From Telluria mixta (GTDB taxonomy: Bacteria; Pseudomonadota; Gammaproteobacteria; Burkholderiales; Burkholderiaceae_D): a stretch of 64,000 nucleotides of DNA. Each line of letters opens with the position of its first letter. Position 1 is the stretch's first letter. The translations under genes and the position numbers were made by a program. A model generated the notes under the pieces. The model had not been told where the DNA came from, did not search any database, and worked only from the letters and a program-made list of their open reading frames with translations. The stretch is from positions 6,200,001 through 6,264,000 of the forward strand of contig NZ_CP119520.1 of assembly GCF_029223865.1 (NCBI RefSeq). The letters are read 5' to 3'. Below, piece by piece: positions 32,044-41,391 of the stretch.

Positions 32044-32751
32044 TCACCCCTGCGGAGAATATTTTCTCCAAACACATTCTCCCTTCACGCCTTTGTCGAG
32101 TGCGGCCAGGACATTCTCGTGCTCAGCGAGCTCGTCGGCTGCAGCAGGCAGCACGAGGATCTCGCCCAGCGGACCGGCTTCCAGCACGATGCCGCCACCA
32201 CTCGCCTCGACCTCGACATCCATCGACAACGTGTTCTGGCCACGCGTCATTGCCAGGTAGACGTCGGCCAGCAGCTCCGAGTCCAGCAGTGCGCCGTGCA
32301 GCTTGCGGTGCGCGTTCGAGATGCCGTAGCGGTCGCACAGCGCGTCCAGCGAGTTGCGCTTGCCCGGGTGCAGTTCCTTTGCGTGCACGAGGGTGTCGAT
32401 GACGCCCGAGCAGTGTTCGATGAAAGGCGGCAGGCCCATGCGCTCGAACTCGTGGTTCAGGAACGCCAGGTCGAACGGCGCGTTGTGGATGATGATCTCG
32501 GCGCCCTGCACGAATTCGCGCAGTTCGTGGGCGATCTCGTGGAATTTCGGCTTATCGCTGAGGAACTCGGTCGTCAGGCCGTGGACCGCCAGTGCCGCTT
32601 CGTCCGAGTCGCGCTCGGGATTGATGTAGCGGTGGAAGTTGTTGCCGGTCAGCTTGCGGTTGAAGATCTCGACGCAGCCGACCTCGATGATGCGGTCGCC
32701 GGTGCGCGGATTCAGGCCTGTGGTTTCGGTATCGAGGACGATTTGGCGCAT
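32044..32751 (-). CDS. dnaQ: DNA polymerase III epsilon subunit (proofreading exonuclease)
   Basis: A 235-residue 3'-5' exonuclease of the replicative polymerase. The DEDDh motifs are present: DTETTG at the N-terminus, IIIHNAPFDLAFLNHE near residue 88, and HGALLDSELLADVYL near 148. The C-terminal tail would bind the polymerase alpha subunit. It lies 60 bp downstream of rnhA on the same strand, in an order also found in Escherichia coli. Confidence 0.95.
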   Translation of the reverse strand: MRQIVLDTETTGLNPRTGDRIIEVGCVEIFNRKLTGNNFHRYINPERDSDEAALAVHGLTTEFLSDKPKFHEIAHELREFVQGAEIIIHNAPFDLAFLNHEFERMGLPPFIEHCSGVIDTLVHAKELHPGKRNSLDALCDRYGISNAHRKLHGALLDSELLADVYLAMTRGQNTLSMDVEVEASGGGIVLEAGPLGEILVLPAAADELAEHENVLAALDKGVKGECVWRKYSPQG

Positions 32752-32811
32752 GCGCGTGTTGACTCAAAAAGCGTTGGAAAGAACCACTCAGTATAACAAA
32801 AATGAGCAAAA

Positions 32812-33252
32812 TCAGCGCTTTACCGATGCGGCGCCCATGTTCGCCAGGGCGTCCGCGCGCTCGTTGCCAGGATGCCCGTTATGGCCGCGCACCCAGCGCC
32901 ATTCGACGGCGTGCTGCTGCTGGGCGGCGTCCAGCGCCTTCCACAGATCGTCGTTCTTGACAGGTTCCTTCGTCGACGTCTTCCAGCCGCGCGCCTTCCA
33001 GCCGTGGATCCATTCCGAGATCCCCTTCTGGACATACTGGCTGTCGGTGTGCAGGACGACCTGGCACGGGCGGTTGAGGACAGTGAGCGCCTCGATCACG
33101 GCGCGCAGTTCCATGCGGTTGTTGGTGGTGTTCGGCTCGCCGCCGAAGATTTCCTTTTCGTGGCCGCCATCGGCCACGAGCAGCGCGCCCCAGCCGCCGG
33201 TGCCCGGGTTTCCCTTGCAGGCGCCGTCGGTATAAATCTCAACTTTGGTCAT
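32812..33252 (-). CDS. rnhA: Ribonuclease HI
   Basis: A 146-residue enzyme degrading RNA in RNA:DNA hybrids. The four catalytic acids are visible in [35 protein letters not shown] and NERADALAN. Length matches the bacterial type I enzyme. It lies between the methyltransferase gene and dnaQ on the same strand. Confidence 0.97.
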   Translation of the reverse strand: MTKVEIYTDGACKGNPGTGGWGALLVADGGHEKEIFGGEPNTTNNRMELRAVIEALTVLNRPCQVVLHTDSQYVQKGISEWIHGWKARGWKTSTKEPVKNDDLWKALDAAQQQHAVEWRWVRGHNGHPGNERADALANMGAASVKR

Positions 33253-33279
33253 GCTGCGCTTTCTTCCTTTTGCTTTAAC

Positions 33280-34065
33280 TTACTTGTGATGTTCGTTGCG
33301 GTTCGTGGCCGGCACCGCCTGCGGCGCCTTGCCGGGCTTCTTGTTCCAGGCCGGGCCGATGATGTGCATGCCCTTCACGCGCTTGATCGCGTGGACGATG
33401 TACACCGCGCCGAGATACGGCCACCAGCGCCGCCCCGCCCCCTCGACGAAGGCGAAGCGGTTGAGCCATTGCGCGGTCCGGAACGGCGGCGCGTAGCAGC
33501 CGAAATGGCTGCGCGTCACGCCGAGATTCAACAATTTTAACCAGTCTTTCAGGCGGGGCATAGAGATGAACTCCCCCGCCGCCGGCAGGTAGTCGCTGCT
33601 CGTGATGCGCCCCATCCCCTGGCGCACGCCCCACAGGCTGGCCGGGTTGAAGCCGCAGATGATCACCTGCCCTTCCGGGATCAGCACGCGCTCGACTTCG
33701 CGCAGCACCTGGTGCGGCTCGGCCGCGAACTCGAGCACGTGCGGCAGCACGACGAGGTCCAGGCTTTGCGATGCGAACGGCAGGTCGGCGAAGTCCAGCG
33801 CCACCGCGATCTGCTTGCCGGTGGCGGCATAAATCAGTTCGTCGGCCGTCGACGTGCGCGTCGCGGCCTGCCATTTATTCGGCATGCGGTTGGCGGCCAG
33901 CGCATCGATCTGCGGCACCCCGATCTGGATCGCGTTGAAGCCGAAAATATCGACGGTCAACTCGTCCAGGCACGCCTGTTCCCAGGCGCGCACGTACGCG
34001 CCCGCCGGCGACTGCAGCCAGTGGTCGAGCGCTATAATGGATTTTTCGGATGCCGCGCTGTCCAT
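33280..34065 (-). CDS. Class I SAM-dependent methyltransferase (YafS-like position)
   Basis: A 261-residue methyltransferase. The SAM site is poorly glycine-rich, but the order [23 protein letters not shown] (across positions 95-118) and [22 protein letters not shown] is typical of UbiE/UbiG-like folds. ATG at 34065 has AAAGG six bases upstream and is preferred over an upstream TTG. It occupies the same place beside rnhA as E. coli yafS and diverges from gloB across 23 bp. The substrate is unknown. Confidence 0.8.
   Translation of the reverse strand: MDSAASEKSIIALDHWLQSPAGAYVRAWEQACLDELTVDIFGFNAIQIGVPQIDALAANRMPNKWQAATRTSTADELIYAATGKQIAVALDFADLPFASQSLDLVVLPHVLEFAAEPHQVLREVERVLIPEGQVIICGFNPASLWGVRQGMGRITSSDYLPAAGEFISMPRLKDWLKLLNLGVTRSHFGCYAPPFRTAQWLNRFAFVEGAGRRWWPYLGAVYIVHAIKRVKGMHIIGPAWNKKPGKAPQAVPATNRNEHHK
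34033..34038 (+). promoter_or_regulatory. Candidate -10 element for gloB
   Basis: A perfect TATAAT lies 51 bp upstream of the gloB start, inside the 5' end of the divergent methyltransferase coding sequence. No good -35 was found at 17 bp, so the call is tentative. Confidence 0.4.
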
Positions 34066-34088
34066 GCCCAACCTTTATCGATACCCAT

Positions 34089-34886
34089 ATGATTCCTGTG
34101 CCCACTGAACTCGCAGTGCTGACCGTGCCGGCCTTCAAGGATAACTATCTCTGGATTATCCATGACGGCGCGCATGCGGCAGTGGTCGACCCGGGCGACG
34201 CCGAACCGATCCTCGCGGCCCTGCAGGCCAACGGCCTGACCCTGACCGCCATTCTACTCACCCATCACCATGCTGACCACATTGGCGGCGTGACGCGCTT
34301 GCTCGAACACAGCAACGTGCCCGTCTACGGTCCGCGCAACGACGGCATCGCCGTCGTCAACCACCCGGTGGGCGAAGGGGATCGCGTCCAGGTGCCGGGC
34401 CTCGCACTCGAACTGGCGGTGCTGGACGTCCCCGGCCACACGAAGGGTCACATCGCCTACGTGCGCAAGGACACCGGTGCGCACTGGCTGTTTTGCGGCG
34501 ACACCCTGTTCGGCGGCGGTTGCGGCCGCCTGTTCGAAGGAACGCCGGCGCAGATGATGGCCTCGCTCGCGAAGCTGGCCGCCCTTCCCGACGATACGCT
34601 GGTCTATTGTGCCCACGAATATACGCTGTCGAACCTGCGCTTTGCGGAAGCGCTGGAACCGGGCAACCGCGCGCTGCAGCTGCGCATCGCCCACGACAGC
34701 CAGCTGCGCGGCACGCACCTGCCCACGATCCCGTCGACGATCGCCATCGAAAAGGCGACGAACCCGTTCCTGCGCACACGCGAGCCCGCCATCATCGGCA
34801 GCCTGACGGCGGCCGGACGCCTTGCGCCGGGTGCGGACCCGGTCACGGTATTCGCGGCGCTGCGCGAGTGGAAGAACGTGTTTTGA
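34089..34886 (+). CDS. gloB: Hydroxyacylglutathione hydrolase (glyoxalase II)
   Basis: A 265-residue metallo-beta-lactamase-fold thioesterase that releases D-lactate and glutathione from S-lactoylglutathione. The metal-binding [10 protein letters not shown] motif is near residue 56, with further ligands in [29 protein letters not shown] and [14 protein letters not shown]. Typical family length is about 258. The ATG at 34089 has no strong ribosome site but fits the start of the conserved domain. It is divergent from the methyltransferase gene. Confidence 0.93.
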   Translation: MIPVPTELAVLTVPAFKDNYLWIIHDGAHAAVVDPGDAEPILAALQANGLTLTAILLTHHHADHIGGVTRLLEHSNVPVYGPRNDGIAVVNHPVGEGDRVQVPGLALELAVLDVPGHTKGHIAYVRKDTGAHWLFCGDTLFGGGCGRLFEGTPAQMMASLAKLAALPDDTLVYCAHEYTLSNLRFAEALEPGNRALQLRIAHDSQLRGTHLPTIPSTIAIEKATNPFLRTREPAIIGSLTAAGRLAPGADPVTVFAALREWKNVF

Positions 34887-34926
34887 GCGTGTGATGACGC
34901 CTGCGCTGCCGCGCGGCGGTGTGACG

Positions 34927-34955
34927 ACGCAACCGCCAGTCGATGGCGGTTGCGT
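34927..34955. terminator. Perfect hairpin between convergent gloB and aceB
   Basis: ACGCAACCGCCA (34927-34938) pairs perfectly with TGGCGGTTGCGT (34944-34955) around a 5-nt loop. It lies between two convergent genes, where a bidirectional terminator is expected. No T-run follows on either strand, so termination efficiency is uncertain. Confidence 0.5.
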
Positions 34956-34966
34956 GAGAGGGAGGA

Positions 34967-36556
34967 TTAGATTTCTTCGTACAGCGGCAGGGTCAGGAAC
35001 TCGGCGAAGTCTTCCGACGTCGACATCTGTTCGAAGATCTGCGCGGCGCGCTCATAGGTCGGGCTGTCGCCGTTCGGGGCGGCCGCCTTCGCGTTGGCCA
35101 GCTCCTCCGGGATCATGGCACGGACCATCTCGGCCGTGACCTTGCGGCCGTCATCCAGCACGCCCTTCGGCGAGCGGATCCACTGCCACACCTGCGAACG
35201 GCTGATCTCGGCGGTGGCCGCGTCTTCCATCAGGTTGTGGATCGGCACGCAGCCGTTACCGGCCAGCCAGGCGCCCAGGTAGTGGATGCCCACGTTGATG
35301 TTGTAGCGCAGGCCCGCTTCCGTGATCGGCGCTTCCGGGCGGAAGTCCAGCAGGTCCTTGGCCGTCACGTCGACGTCCGGACGCTGCTTGTCGATCTGGT
35401 TCGGGCGGTCGCCCAGCACCTTCTTGAACTCGGTCATGGCCAGCTCGACGAGGCCCGGGTGCGCGACCCAGCCGCCGTCGTAGCCGTCGGTCGCGTCGCG
35501 TGCCTTGTCGTTGCGCACGCCGCCCATCGCGACTTCGTTCTTTTCCGGATCGTTCTTGATCGGGATCAGTGCCGCCATGCCGCCGATCGCGGGTGCGTTA
35601 CGCTTGTGGCAGGTCTTCAGCAGCAACAGCGCGTAGGCGCGCATGAACGGCGCCGTCATGGTGACCTTCGGACGGTCGGCCAGGCAGAAGTCCTTGTCCA
35701 GCTTGAACTTCTTGATGCACGAGAAGATGTAGTCCCAGCGGCCCGCGTTCAGGCCGGCGCTGTGCTCGCGCAGTTCGTACAGGATCTCGTCCATTTCGAA
35801 CGCGGCGACGATCGTCTCGATCAGCACGGTCGCCTTGATGGTGCCCTGCGGCAGGCCCAGTTCATTCTGGGTCATGACGAAGATGTCGTTCCACAGGCGG
35901 GCTTCCAGGTGCGATTCCATCTTCGGCAGATAGAAGTACGGACCGGCGCCGCGGGCCAGTTGTTCTTTTGCGTTGTGGAACATGAACAGGGCGAAGTCGA
36001 AGATGCCGCCCGAGACGCGCTTGCCGTCGACGAGGACGTGCTTCTCGTCCAGGTGCCAGCCGCGCGGACGGACGACCAGCGTCGCGACCTTGTCGTTCAG
36101 CTTGTACTGCTTGCCGTTCTGTTCCAGCGAGATCGTTTTACGCACCGCGTCGCGCATATTGATCTGGCCGGTGATCTGGTTGTCCCAGTTCGGGGTGTTC
36201 GAATCCTCGAAGTCGGTCATGTAGCTGTCCGCGCCCGAGTTCAGCGCGTTGATGACCATCTTGCGCTCGACCGGGCCGGTGATCTCCACGCGGCGGCATT
36301 CCAGTGCCTTCGGGATCGGGGCGATTTTCCAGTCGCCGTTGCGGATGTGGGCCGTCTCGGGCAGGAAGTCCGGGCGCTCGCCGGCGTCCAGGCGTTTCGC
36401 GCGCTCGACGCGGGCGGCGAGCAGCTGCTGGCGGCGCGGTTCGAATTCGCGGCTCAGTTTCGCTACCAGCGCGAGCGCTTCCGGCGTCAGGATCTGTTCG
36501 TAGCCGGGCTTGATCTCGGCCCGGATTTCCATTCCGGCTGGGGTGGCGATGGTCAT
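34967..36556 (-). CDS. aceB: Malate synthase A
   Basis: A 529-residue glyoxylate-bypass enzyme condensing glyoxylate with acetyl-CoA. The length matches E. coli AceB (533). Signature segments include [32 protein letters not shown] text near residue 265, and [13 protein letters not shown] near 290. The ATG at 36556 follows AGGAGA. A LysR-type gene diverges upstream and may regulate it. Isocitrate lyase is not in the window. Confidence 0.96.
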   Translation of the reverse strand: MTIATPAGMEIRAEIKPGYEQILTPEALALVAKLSREFEPRRQQLLAARVERAKRLDAGERPDFLPETAHIRNGDWKIAPIPKALECRRVEITGPVERKMVINALNSGADSYMTDFEDSNTPNWDNQITGQINMRDAVRKTISLEQNGKQYKLNDKVATLVVRPRGWHLDEKHVLVDGKRVSGGIFDFALFMFHNAKEQLARGAGPYFYLPKMESHLEARLWNDIFVMTQNELGLPQGTIKATVLIETIVAAFEMDEILYELREHSAGLNAGRWDYIFSCIKKFKLDKDFCLADRPKVTMTAPFMRAYALLLLKTCHKRNAPAIGGMAALIPIKNDPEKNEVAMGGVRNDKARDATDGYDGGWVAHPGLVELAMTEFKKVLGDRPNQIDKQRPDVDVTAKDLLDFRPEAPITEAGLRYNINVGIHYLGAWLAGNGCVPIHNLMEDAATAEISRSQVWQWIRSPKGVLDDGRKVTAEMVRAMIPEELANAKAAAPNGDSPTYERAAQIFEQMSTSEDFAEFLTLPLYEEI

Positions 36557-36729
36557 TGCATTCTCCTGTTCTAGTATGAAATTCGGTCTACGCCGCGGTT
36601 CTTGGCACAAGCCGGCTTGGCGTTTGATATTGCTTCCAGTATATTCACTATTACTCGCCTAAACGAGACAAAAAATATATTCATTTATGCTTTTTTGTCA
36701 CAAGTGACGAACAGAATCGAGGCATTCCT
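36557..36729. promoter_or_regulatory. Divergent aceB / LysR promoter region
   Basis: A 173-bp AT-rich intergenic region between divergent starts. It includes a short palindrome GTCACAAGTGAC (36697-36708) close to the LysR start and several A/T-rich hexamers. The arrangement is typical of a LysR gene controlling a divergent target, but no T-N11-A box could be fixed with confidence. Confidence 0.4.
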
Positions 36730-37638
36730 TTGGACCATTTCCGTCAAATATCTACCTTCGTTGAAGTCATTGCCCGCGGCAGCCTGTCCGCGGCCGCGCG
36801 CGCGGAGGGCATCGCGCCGGCCATGATCGGGCGGCGCCTGGACGCGCTCGAGACGCGGCTGGGCGTGAAGCTCTTACAGCGTACCACGCGCAAGCTGGCG
36901 CTGACGGACGAAGGGGCCGCGTTCCTTGAGGATTGCCAGCGGATTCTTGCAGAGCTGGAAGAGGCGGAAGCGGCGGTATCGGAACGGAGCGCGCGCGCCA
37001 CGGGACACCTCGTCGTGTCCGCCCCGGCCGGGTTCGGCCGGCAGCACGTGGCCCCGCTCGTCCCCTCGTTCCTGGCCGAGCACCGTGAAGTGAGCGTGAA
37101 CCTGAACCTGTCGGACCGCGTCGTCGACGTCATCGGCGAAGGCGTCGACATCGCGATCCGTATCGCGAGCCTGACGGACTCGAACCTCGTCGGCGTGAAG
37201 CTCGCGGACAATCACCGCGTCGTCGTGGCGACGCCGGGCTATCTAAAACGCTACGGGACGCCGCAAACGCTCGACGACCTCGGCAAACACAATTGTCTGG
37301 CGATCAGCAGTCAGGGCAGCCAGCGGGGCTGGACGTTCCGTGACCACGGCAAGATCGTGACGATAAAGGTGAGCGGCAATATGGTGTGCAACGACGGGGC
37401 CGTACTGCACGACTGGGCGATGGCCGGGCGCGGCCTGGCATGGCGGTCGATGTGGGAAGTGAATTCGGAGATCGAAGCGGGCCTGCTGGTGCCCGTGCTC
37501 GAGCAGTTCGCCGCGCCCGGCAACGATATCTATGCCGTATTCGCGCAACGCCGACACCTGCCGCTGCGGATCCGCGTATTCGTCGATTTCCTGCGCCACG
37601 CGTATTCTCAGCCGGATTACTGGCGCAAAGGCGGATGA
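36730..37638 (+). CDS. LysR-family transcriptional regulator
   Basis: A 302-residue regulator with an N-terminal helix-turn-helix (FVEVIARGSLSAAARAEG then RRLDALETRLGVKLLQR) and a substrate-binding domain from about residue 90. The start is a TTG at 36730 that encodes the expected family N-terminus, with GAGG seven bases upstream. It diverges from aceB and may control acetate/glyoxylate metabolism. This is inferred from position only. A strong terminator follows. Confidence 0.9.
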   Translation: MDHFRQISTFVEVIARGSLSAAARAEGIAPAMIGRRLDALETRLGVKLLQRTTRKLALTDEGAAFLEDCQRILAELEEAEAAVSERSARATGHLVVSAPAGFGRQHVAPLVPSFLAEHREVSVNLNLSDRVVDVIGEGVDIAIRIASLTDSNLVGVKLADNHRVVVATPGYLKRYGTPQTLDDLGKHNCLAISSQGSQRGWTFRDHGKIVTIKVSGNMVCNDGAVLHDWAMAGRGLAWRSMWEVNSEIEAGLLVPVLEQFAAPGNDIYAVFAQRRHLPLRIRVFVDFLRHAYSQPDYWRKGG

Positions 37639-37660
37639 CCCGGCATGAACCGGCTGGGCA

Positions 37661-37693
37661 AAAAAAAATCCTCGGAAACTCCGAGGATTTTTT
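37661..37693. terminator. Bidirectional terminator between LysR gene and cold-shock gene
   Basis: TCCTCGGA (37669-37676) pairs with TCCGAGGA (37680-37687) with flanking A8 and T6 runs extending the stem. It serves both convergent genes. Confidence 0.9.
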
Positions 37694-37710
37694 GTCATCA
37701 ATTCAGCAGA

Positions 37711-37914
37711 TTACAGCGGCTGAATGTTCGATGCTTGTTTGCCTTTCGGACCGGAGGTCACGTCGAACGAGACGCGTTGGTTCTCCTGCAGGGACTTGAA
37801 GCCCTGGCTCTGAATCGCCGAGAAGTGCGCGAACAGATCTTCGCCGCCTTCGTCCGGGGTGATGAACCCGAAGCCTTTGGAGTCATTGAACCATTTTACG
37901 ATGCCAGTTGCCAT
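37711..37914 (-). CDS. Cold-shock protein (CspA family)
   Basis: A 67-residue single-domain nucleic-acid chaperone. It has the RNP1-like [11 protein letters not shown] and RNP2-like DLFAHFSAI motifs of the cold-shock domain, starting [11 protein letters not shown]. It is preceded by a roughly 300-bp non-coding leader, as is common for cold-shock genes. Confidence 0.95.
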   Translation of the reverse strand: MATGIVKWFNDSKGFGFITPDEGGEDLFAHFSAIQSQGFKSLQENQRVSFDVTSGPKGKQASNIQPL

Positions 37915-38210
37915 TACAATTTCCTATTTCAGTTGAAGTGGACCGAAGTCCGTTTACGATCGTTTGAAGAAGCAAGAAACAAATGACAGACTAACTGCAC
38001 TGCAACCGCGAATCCAACGATCCCTAATTATACCGAATAAACCCACATGTACACGGTTTTCGCAAAATAAAACCGGGATCCGTAACGATTCCTGAAGCCA
38101 ACCTTTTTACGGATCCCATTTGCGTCGGCAGTACGCAAAATATAGGGCATGGAAGCGGATAAAGTTTGTCCTAAATCAAACGATTTCGGGACAGGTGCTT
38201 TGTCGTAGCG
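37915..38210. other. Non-coding leader region upstream of the cold-shock gene
   Basis: About 296 bp without an open reading frame, AT-richer than its surroundings. It contains an 11-bp inverted repeat (38075-38117) and probably the promoter and long 5' untranslated region of the cold-shock mRNA. No established thermosensor element could be recognised by eye. Confidence 0.5.
38075..38117 (-). repeat. Perfect 11-bp inverted repeat, possible terminator after HPt gene
   Basis: GGGATCCGTAA (38075-38085) and TTACGGATCCC (38107-38117) are exact reverse complements with a 21-bp spacer. On the minus strand the stem is followed by GGTTTTATTTTG, so it could end the upp-HPt transcript. It could equally be a structured element in the cold-shock leader. 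Confidence 0.45.
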
Positions 38211-38585
38211 CTATACGCCAGACTCGTCGTTCGGATAAGCCGCCTTCGGGTCGACGCTCCCCCACGCAATGAACACGTCCAGCTCGGACAGCCACGCCTC
38301 CCACTCTTCCGGGGCGACGGCGTCGAACGTCGTCAACACGCGCAGGCGCTGTTCCAGCATGCGCGCCTGCTGCCCGAGGATACGGAAACCGAACGTGGCG
38401 GACGAGCCCGCCAACGTGTGCAGCACCGCATGCATTTGTTCGACCAGCGCCGCGGGCGGCCGTTTCGGGTCGAAGGCGTGGCGTGCGGCCGACAGGCGCC
38501 CGAGCGTCTGCGGCAGGCTCGCCGCGAATTTATCGTTCAGCTCCGCAAGGCGCGCGAAGAACTCGGCATCCGCGGTCGTGCTCAT
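38211..38585 (-). CDS. HPt (histidine phosphotransfer) domain protein
   Basis: A 124-residue all-helical protein with the phospho-acceptor motif AVLHTLAGSSATFGF near residue 58, typical of HPt domains that shuttle phosphate between receiver domains. It has no kinase or receiver of its own and no two-component partner next door. The ATG at 38585 lies 10 bp after the upp stop, within a 14-bp tandem duplication. Confidence 0.85.
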   Translation of the reverse strand: MSTTADAEFFARLAELNDKFAASLPQTLGRLSAARHAFDPKRPPAALVEQMHAVLHTLAGSSATFGFRILGQQARMLEQRLRVLTTFDAVAPEEWEAWLSELDVFIAWGSVDPKAAYPNDESGV

Positions 38586-38608
38586 TTCGTACCACTCATT
38601 TCGTACCA
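38581..38608. repeat. 14-bp tandem duplication at the upp/HPt junction
   Basis: CTCATTTCGTACCA occurs twice in direct tandem (38581-38594 and 38595-38608). The copy near upp carries its stop and the other carries the HPt start. Collapsing one copy would restore an ATGA overlap between the genes. Confidence 0.85.
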
Positions 38609-39246
38609 AATATACGGTCGCCGGCATCGCCCAGGCCCGGCACGATGTAAGCGTGGTCGTTCAGGTTGCTGTCGAGCGAGGCCACATACAGCTTCACGTC
38701 GGGATGGGCCTTGTGGAACACTTCCACGCCTTCCGGTGCCGCGACGAGGGCCAGGAAGATAATCTGGTCGTCCGTCACGCCGCGCTTCTTCAGCACGTCG
38801 ACGGCGTACACGGCCGAATTGCCCGTCGCGACCATCGGATCGCACAGGATGAACGTACGCTCCGTCGTGTCCGGCAGGCGCACGAGGTATTCGACGGGCA
38901 GGTGCGTGTCCGGGTCGCGGAACACACCGATATGGCCGACCCTCGCCGACGGCACCAGTTCCAGCAGGCCGTCGCTCATGCCGACGCCGGCACGCAGGAT
39001 CGGCACGATGGCCAGTTTCTTGCCCGCGATGACGGGCGCGGCTATCGTCATCAGCGGCGTGTCGATCTGGCGCGTCGTCAGCGGCAGGTCGCGCGTGATC
39101 TCGTAACCCATCAGCAAGGTAATCTCCCGCAGCAGTTCGCGGAACGTGCGCGTGGACGTGCCGCGGTCGCGCATGTGCGACAGCTTATGCTGGATCAGGG
39201 GATGGTTCAGGATGAACAGGTTCGGGAAGCGCGGATCTTGTTTCAT
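38596..39246 (-). CDS. upp: Uracil phosphoribosyltransferase
   Basis: A 216-residue pyrimidine-salvage enzyme making UMP from uracil and PRPP. Family segments include [35 protein letters not shown] as the PRPP-binding loop and the C-terminal uracil-binding [17 protein letters not shown]. The length is typical (about 208-216). An unrelated long in-frame extension upstream is rejected because the conserved N-terminus starts at the ATG at 39246. Confidence 0.96.
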   Translation of the reverse strand: MKQDPRFPNLFILNHPLIQHKLSHMRDRGTSTRTFRELLREITLLMGYEITRDLPLTTRQIDTPLMTIAAPVIAGKKLAIVPILRAGVGMSDGLLELVPSARVGHIGVFRDPDTHLPVEYLVRLPDTTERTFILCDPMVATGNSAVYAVDVLKKRGVTDDQIIFLALVAAPEGVEVFHKAHPDVKLYVASLDSNLNDHAYIVPGLGDAGDRIFGTK

Positions 39247-39353
39247 TGTTGAATTCAATACGGTGGCCGACACTTGTGGCAGCGGCGTGGTTATTCGTGA
39301 ATGGCGTGCATTATCCCAGTTTGTTCCGTCCTTTGTCGAAGTTTTATCGAAGC

Positions 39354-41060
39354 TCATTCGACCAGGGCGCGGGCGAGGATGGCGCCACAGTCGACCCCAC
39401 CCGGCAGCCGGCCGAATGCGCCGCCCGCGTCCACGGCAATGCGGGACGCGACGAACGCATCGGCGACGCATGCCGGCGCATGGCGCAGCAGCAGGCCCGC
39501 CTGCACGGCCACGACCAGGTGCTCCGCCAGGCGGCGCGCGCCGAATTCGTCGGCCGCAAGCGTGGCCAGGCCGTCCAGCAGGCGAGCGCAATACGCGTCG
39601 AAACGGCTGTCGCGGCCGTACGCCAGCGCCAGTTCCGCCGCCAGCGCGTCGCGGGTTTCCGGCCCCCTGGAAAAGGCACGCAACACGTCCAGGCACATCA
39701 CGTTGCCGGATCCTTCCCAGATCGAATTGACGGGGAATTCGCGGTACAGGCGCGCCAGCGGACCGTCTTCGACGTAGCCGTTGCCGCCCATCACTTCCAT
39801 CGCCTCCGCGCCGAACGCCGGGCCACGCTTGCACAGCCAGTACTTGCCGGCCGGCGTCAGGATGCGGCCCAGCAGCGCCTCGCGCGGGTCGACGGCGCCA
39901 TCGGGCCCCGGGTCGAAGCAGCGCGCCAGGCGCAGGGCGAACGCGGTCGCCGCTTCCGATTCCAGCGCCAGGTCGGCCAGCACGTTCTGCATCAGGGGTT
40001 GCTCGGCCAGGTGCCGGCCGAACGCGCTGCGCGCGCGCGCATGGTGCAGTGCGTGGCACAGCGCGGCGCGCATGATGCCGGCCGACCCCAGCACGCAATC
40101 GAGGCGCGTGTGGCTGCCCATTTCGAGGATGGTCGGAATGCCCCGCCCTTCCTTGCCGATCATCCAGCCGACGGCGTCGCAGAATTCCACCTCGGACGAC
40201 GCGTTCGATTTATTGCCCACCTTGTTCTTCAGGCGCTGGACGCGGATGGCGTTGCGCGTCCCGTCGGGCAGGAAGCGCGGTACGAAGAAGCACGAGAGTC
40301 CGGGCGACGCTTCGCCGGCGCTGCCGCCTTCATCTGCCTGCGCCAGCACGAGATGCGCGTCCGACTGCGGGACCGAGAAAAACCATTTGTGGCCGACGAG
40401 GCTCCACGCGTCGCGCCAGTCGGCGCCGAAACGTGACTCCGCCACGGACGCGTTCATGCGCATCGCCCGCGTCGTGTTGGCGCGCACGTCGGTGCCGCCC
40501 TGCTTTTCCGTCATCCCCATGCCGATCAGGGCACCCTGCTTCTGCTCGACCGGCAGCGAGCGCGGGTCGTAGGTGCGCGAAAGAACCTTCGGCAGCCAGT
40601 GCGCCGCGATGCCCGGATGCTGGCGCAGCGCCGGGACGGACGCGTACGTCATCGTCACGGGACATTGCGAGCCGTTCTCGACCTGGCCGAACAGCAGGTA
40701 GGCGGCCGCGCGCGCGACCTGGGCGCCGGGCTGCGGCGCTTCCCACGGCAGCGAGTGCGCGCCGTTCCCGATCAGCAGGCGCATCAGTTCGTGCCAGGCG
40801 GGGTGGAACTCGATTTCGTCCACACGGTGGCCGCCGCGGTCGAAGTTGACGAGGCGCGGCGGGAATTCGTTGGCCAGCCGGCCCAGGTCGAGCACGCCGG
40901 CCGCGCCCAGCGCCTCACCCAGCCGCCCGAGTTCGTCCTCCGCCCAGCCCGCGCCTTCGCGCACCAGCCCTTCGCGCAGGGCCGGATCGCAGGCGAACAG
41001 GTTGACGTCACCGAACGGTGACGCCTGGTTGAAAACCTCGTGGGTATCGAATCGGTTCAT
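39354..41060 (-). CDS. aidB: AidB-type acyl-CoA dehydrogenase
   Basis: A 568-residue protein that aligns throughout with the E. coli alkylation-response protein Aid[17 protein letters not shown] at the start, [20 protein letters not shown] core, [34 protein letters not shown] and [18 protein letters not shown] near residue 445. FAD binding and isovaleryl-CoA dehydrogenase activity are known for the family, which also binds DNA. ATG at 41060 has GGAGGAG upstream. It is a single gene with no ada or alkB nearby. Confidence 0.92.
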   Translation of the reverse strand: MNRFDTHEVFNQASPFGDVNLFACDPALREGLVREGAGWAEDELGRLGEALGAAGVLDLGRLANEFPPRLVNFDRGGHRVDEIEFHPAWHELMRLLIGNGAHSLPWEAPQPGAQVARAAAYLLFGQVENGSQCPVTMTYASVPALRQHPGIAAHWLPKVLSRTYDPRSLPVEQKQGALIGMGMTEKQGGTDVRANTTRAMRMNASVAESRFGADWRDAWSLVGHKWFFSVPQSDAHLVLAQADEGGSAGEASPGLSCFFVPRFLPDGTRNAIRVQRLKNKVGNKSNASSEVEFCDAVGWMIGKEGRGIPTILEMGSHTRLDCVLGSAGIMRAALCHALHHARARSAFGRHLAEQPLMQNVLADLALESEAATAFALRLARCFDPGPDGAVDPREALLGRILTPAGKYWLCKRGPAFGAEAMEVMGGNGYVEDGPLARLYREFPVNSIWEGSGNVMCLDVLRAFSRGPETRDALAAELALAYGRDSRFDAYCARLLDGLATLAADEFGARRLAEHLVVAVQAGLLLRHAPACVADAFVASRIAVDAGGAFGRLPGGVDCGAILARALVE

Positions 41061-41391
41061 GGCGTCTCCTCCGGATCGGCTGAGTTGTTGCAACTGAGCA
41101 TCATATTATGAGCGTGAAAGTTTCTACTTTGCACTGTATCGGCGACAATAACCCTTCCACCCAATGCGCAGGTTATCGGATAGGCAACAAGGCTAGCGTA
41201 AAGCCCTGTGCCGGGCAAGCGCGACCCATCCCGATCCTGTCACTGCGGCGTATCAAGCAGCGCCGGAAAGTGGCGGGGCATTGTGCTTTTTAGTGCCCCT
41301 TGGAATCTTTCGGTGATACATTGCTTGTTGATTTGGTACACTCCAGCATTAAGGCAGTTCCTGCCAAGATTTGAAAGCAGATATTTCGACA
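41061..41391. other. Intergenic region between aidB and the PAS-GGDEF-EAL gene
   Basis: A 331-bp divergent intergenic region. Short open frames inside it have no recognisable domain or ribosome site. A TACACT hexamer at 41337-41342 could be a -10 for the rightward gene, but no -35 was evident. No repeat or RNA gene seen. Confidence 0.45.

Noticed and set aside
32044..34065. Possible horizontal island starting at the tRNA-Val gene
   Set aside because: The genes beyond it are conserved core genes, and no integrase or attachment repeat was seen.
34074..34086. TTTATCGATACCC resembles the LacI-type operator
   Set aside because: It lies between a methyltransferase gene and gloB, is far from the sugar locus, and lacks the right half of the palindrome. 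Probably chance.
41108..41293. 61-residue open frame in the aidB upstream region
   Set aside because: No ribosome site, no family resemblance and unusual composition. It was left as intergenic.
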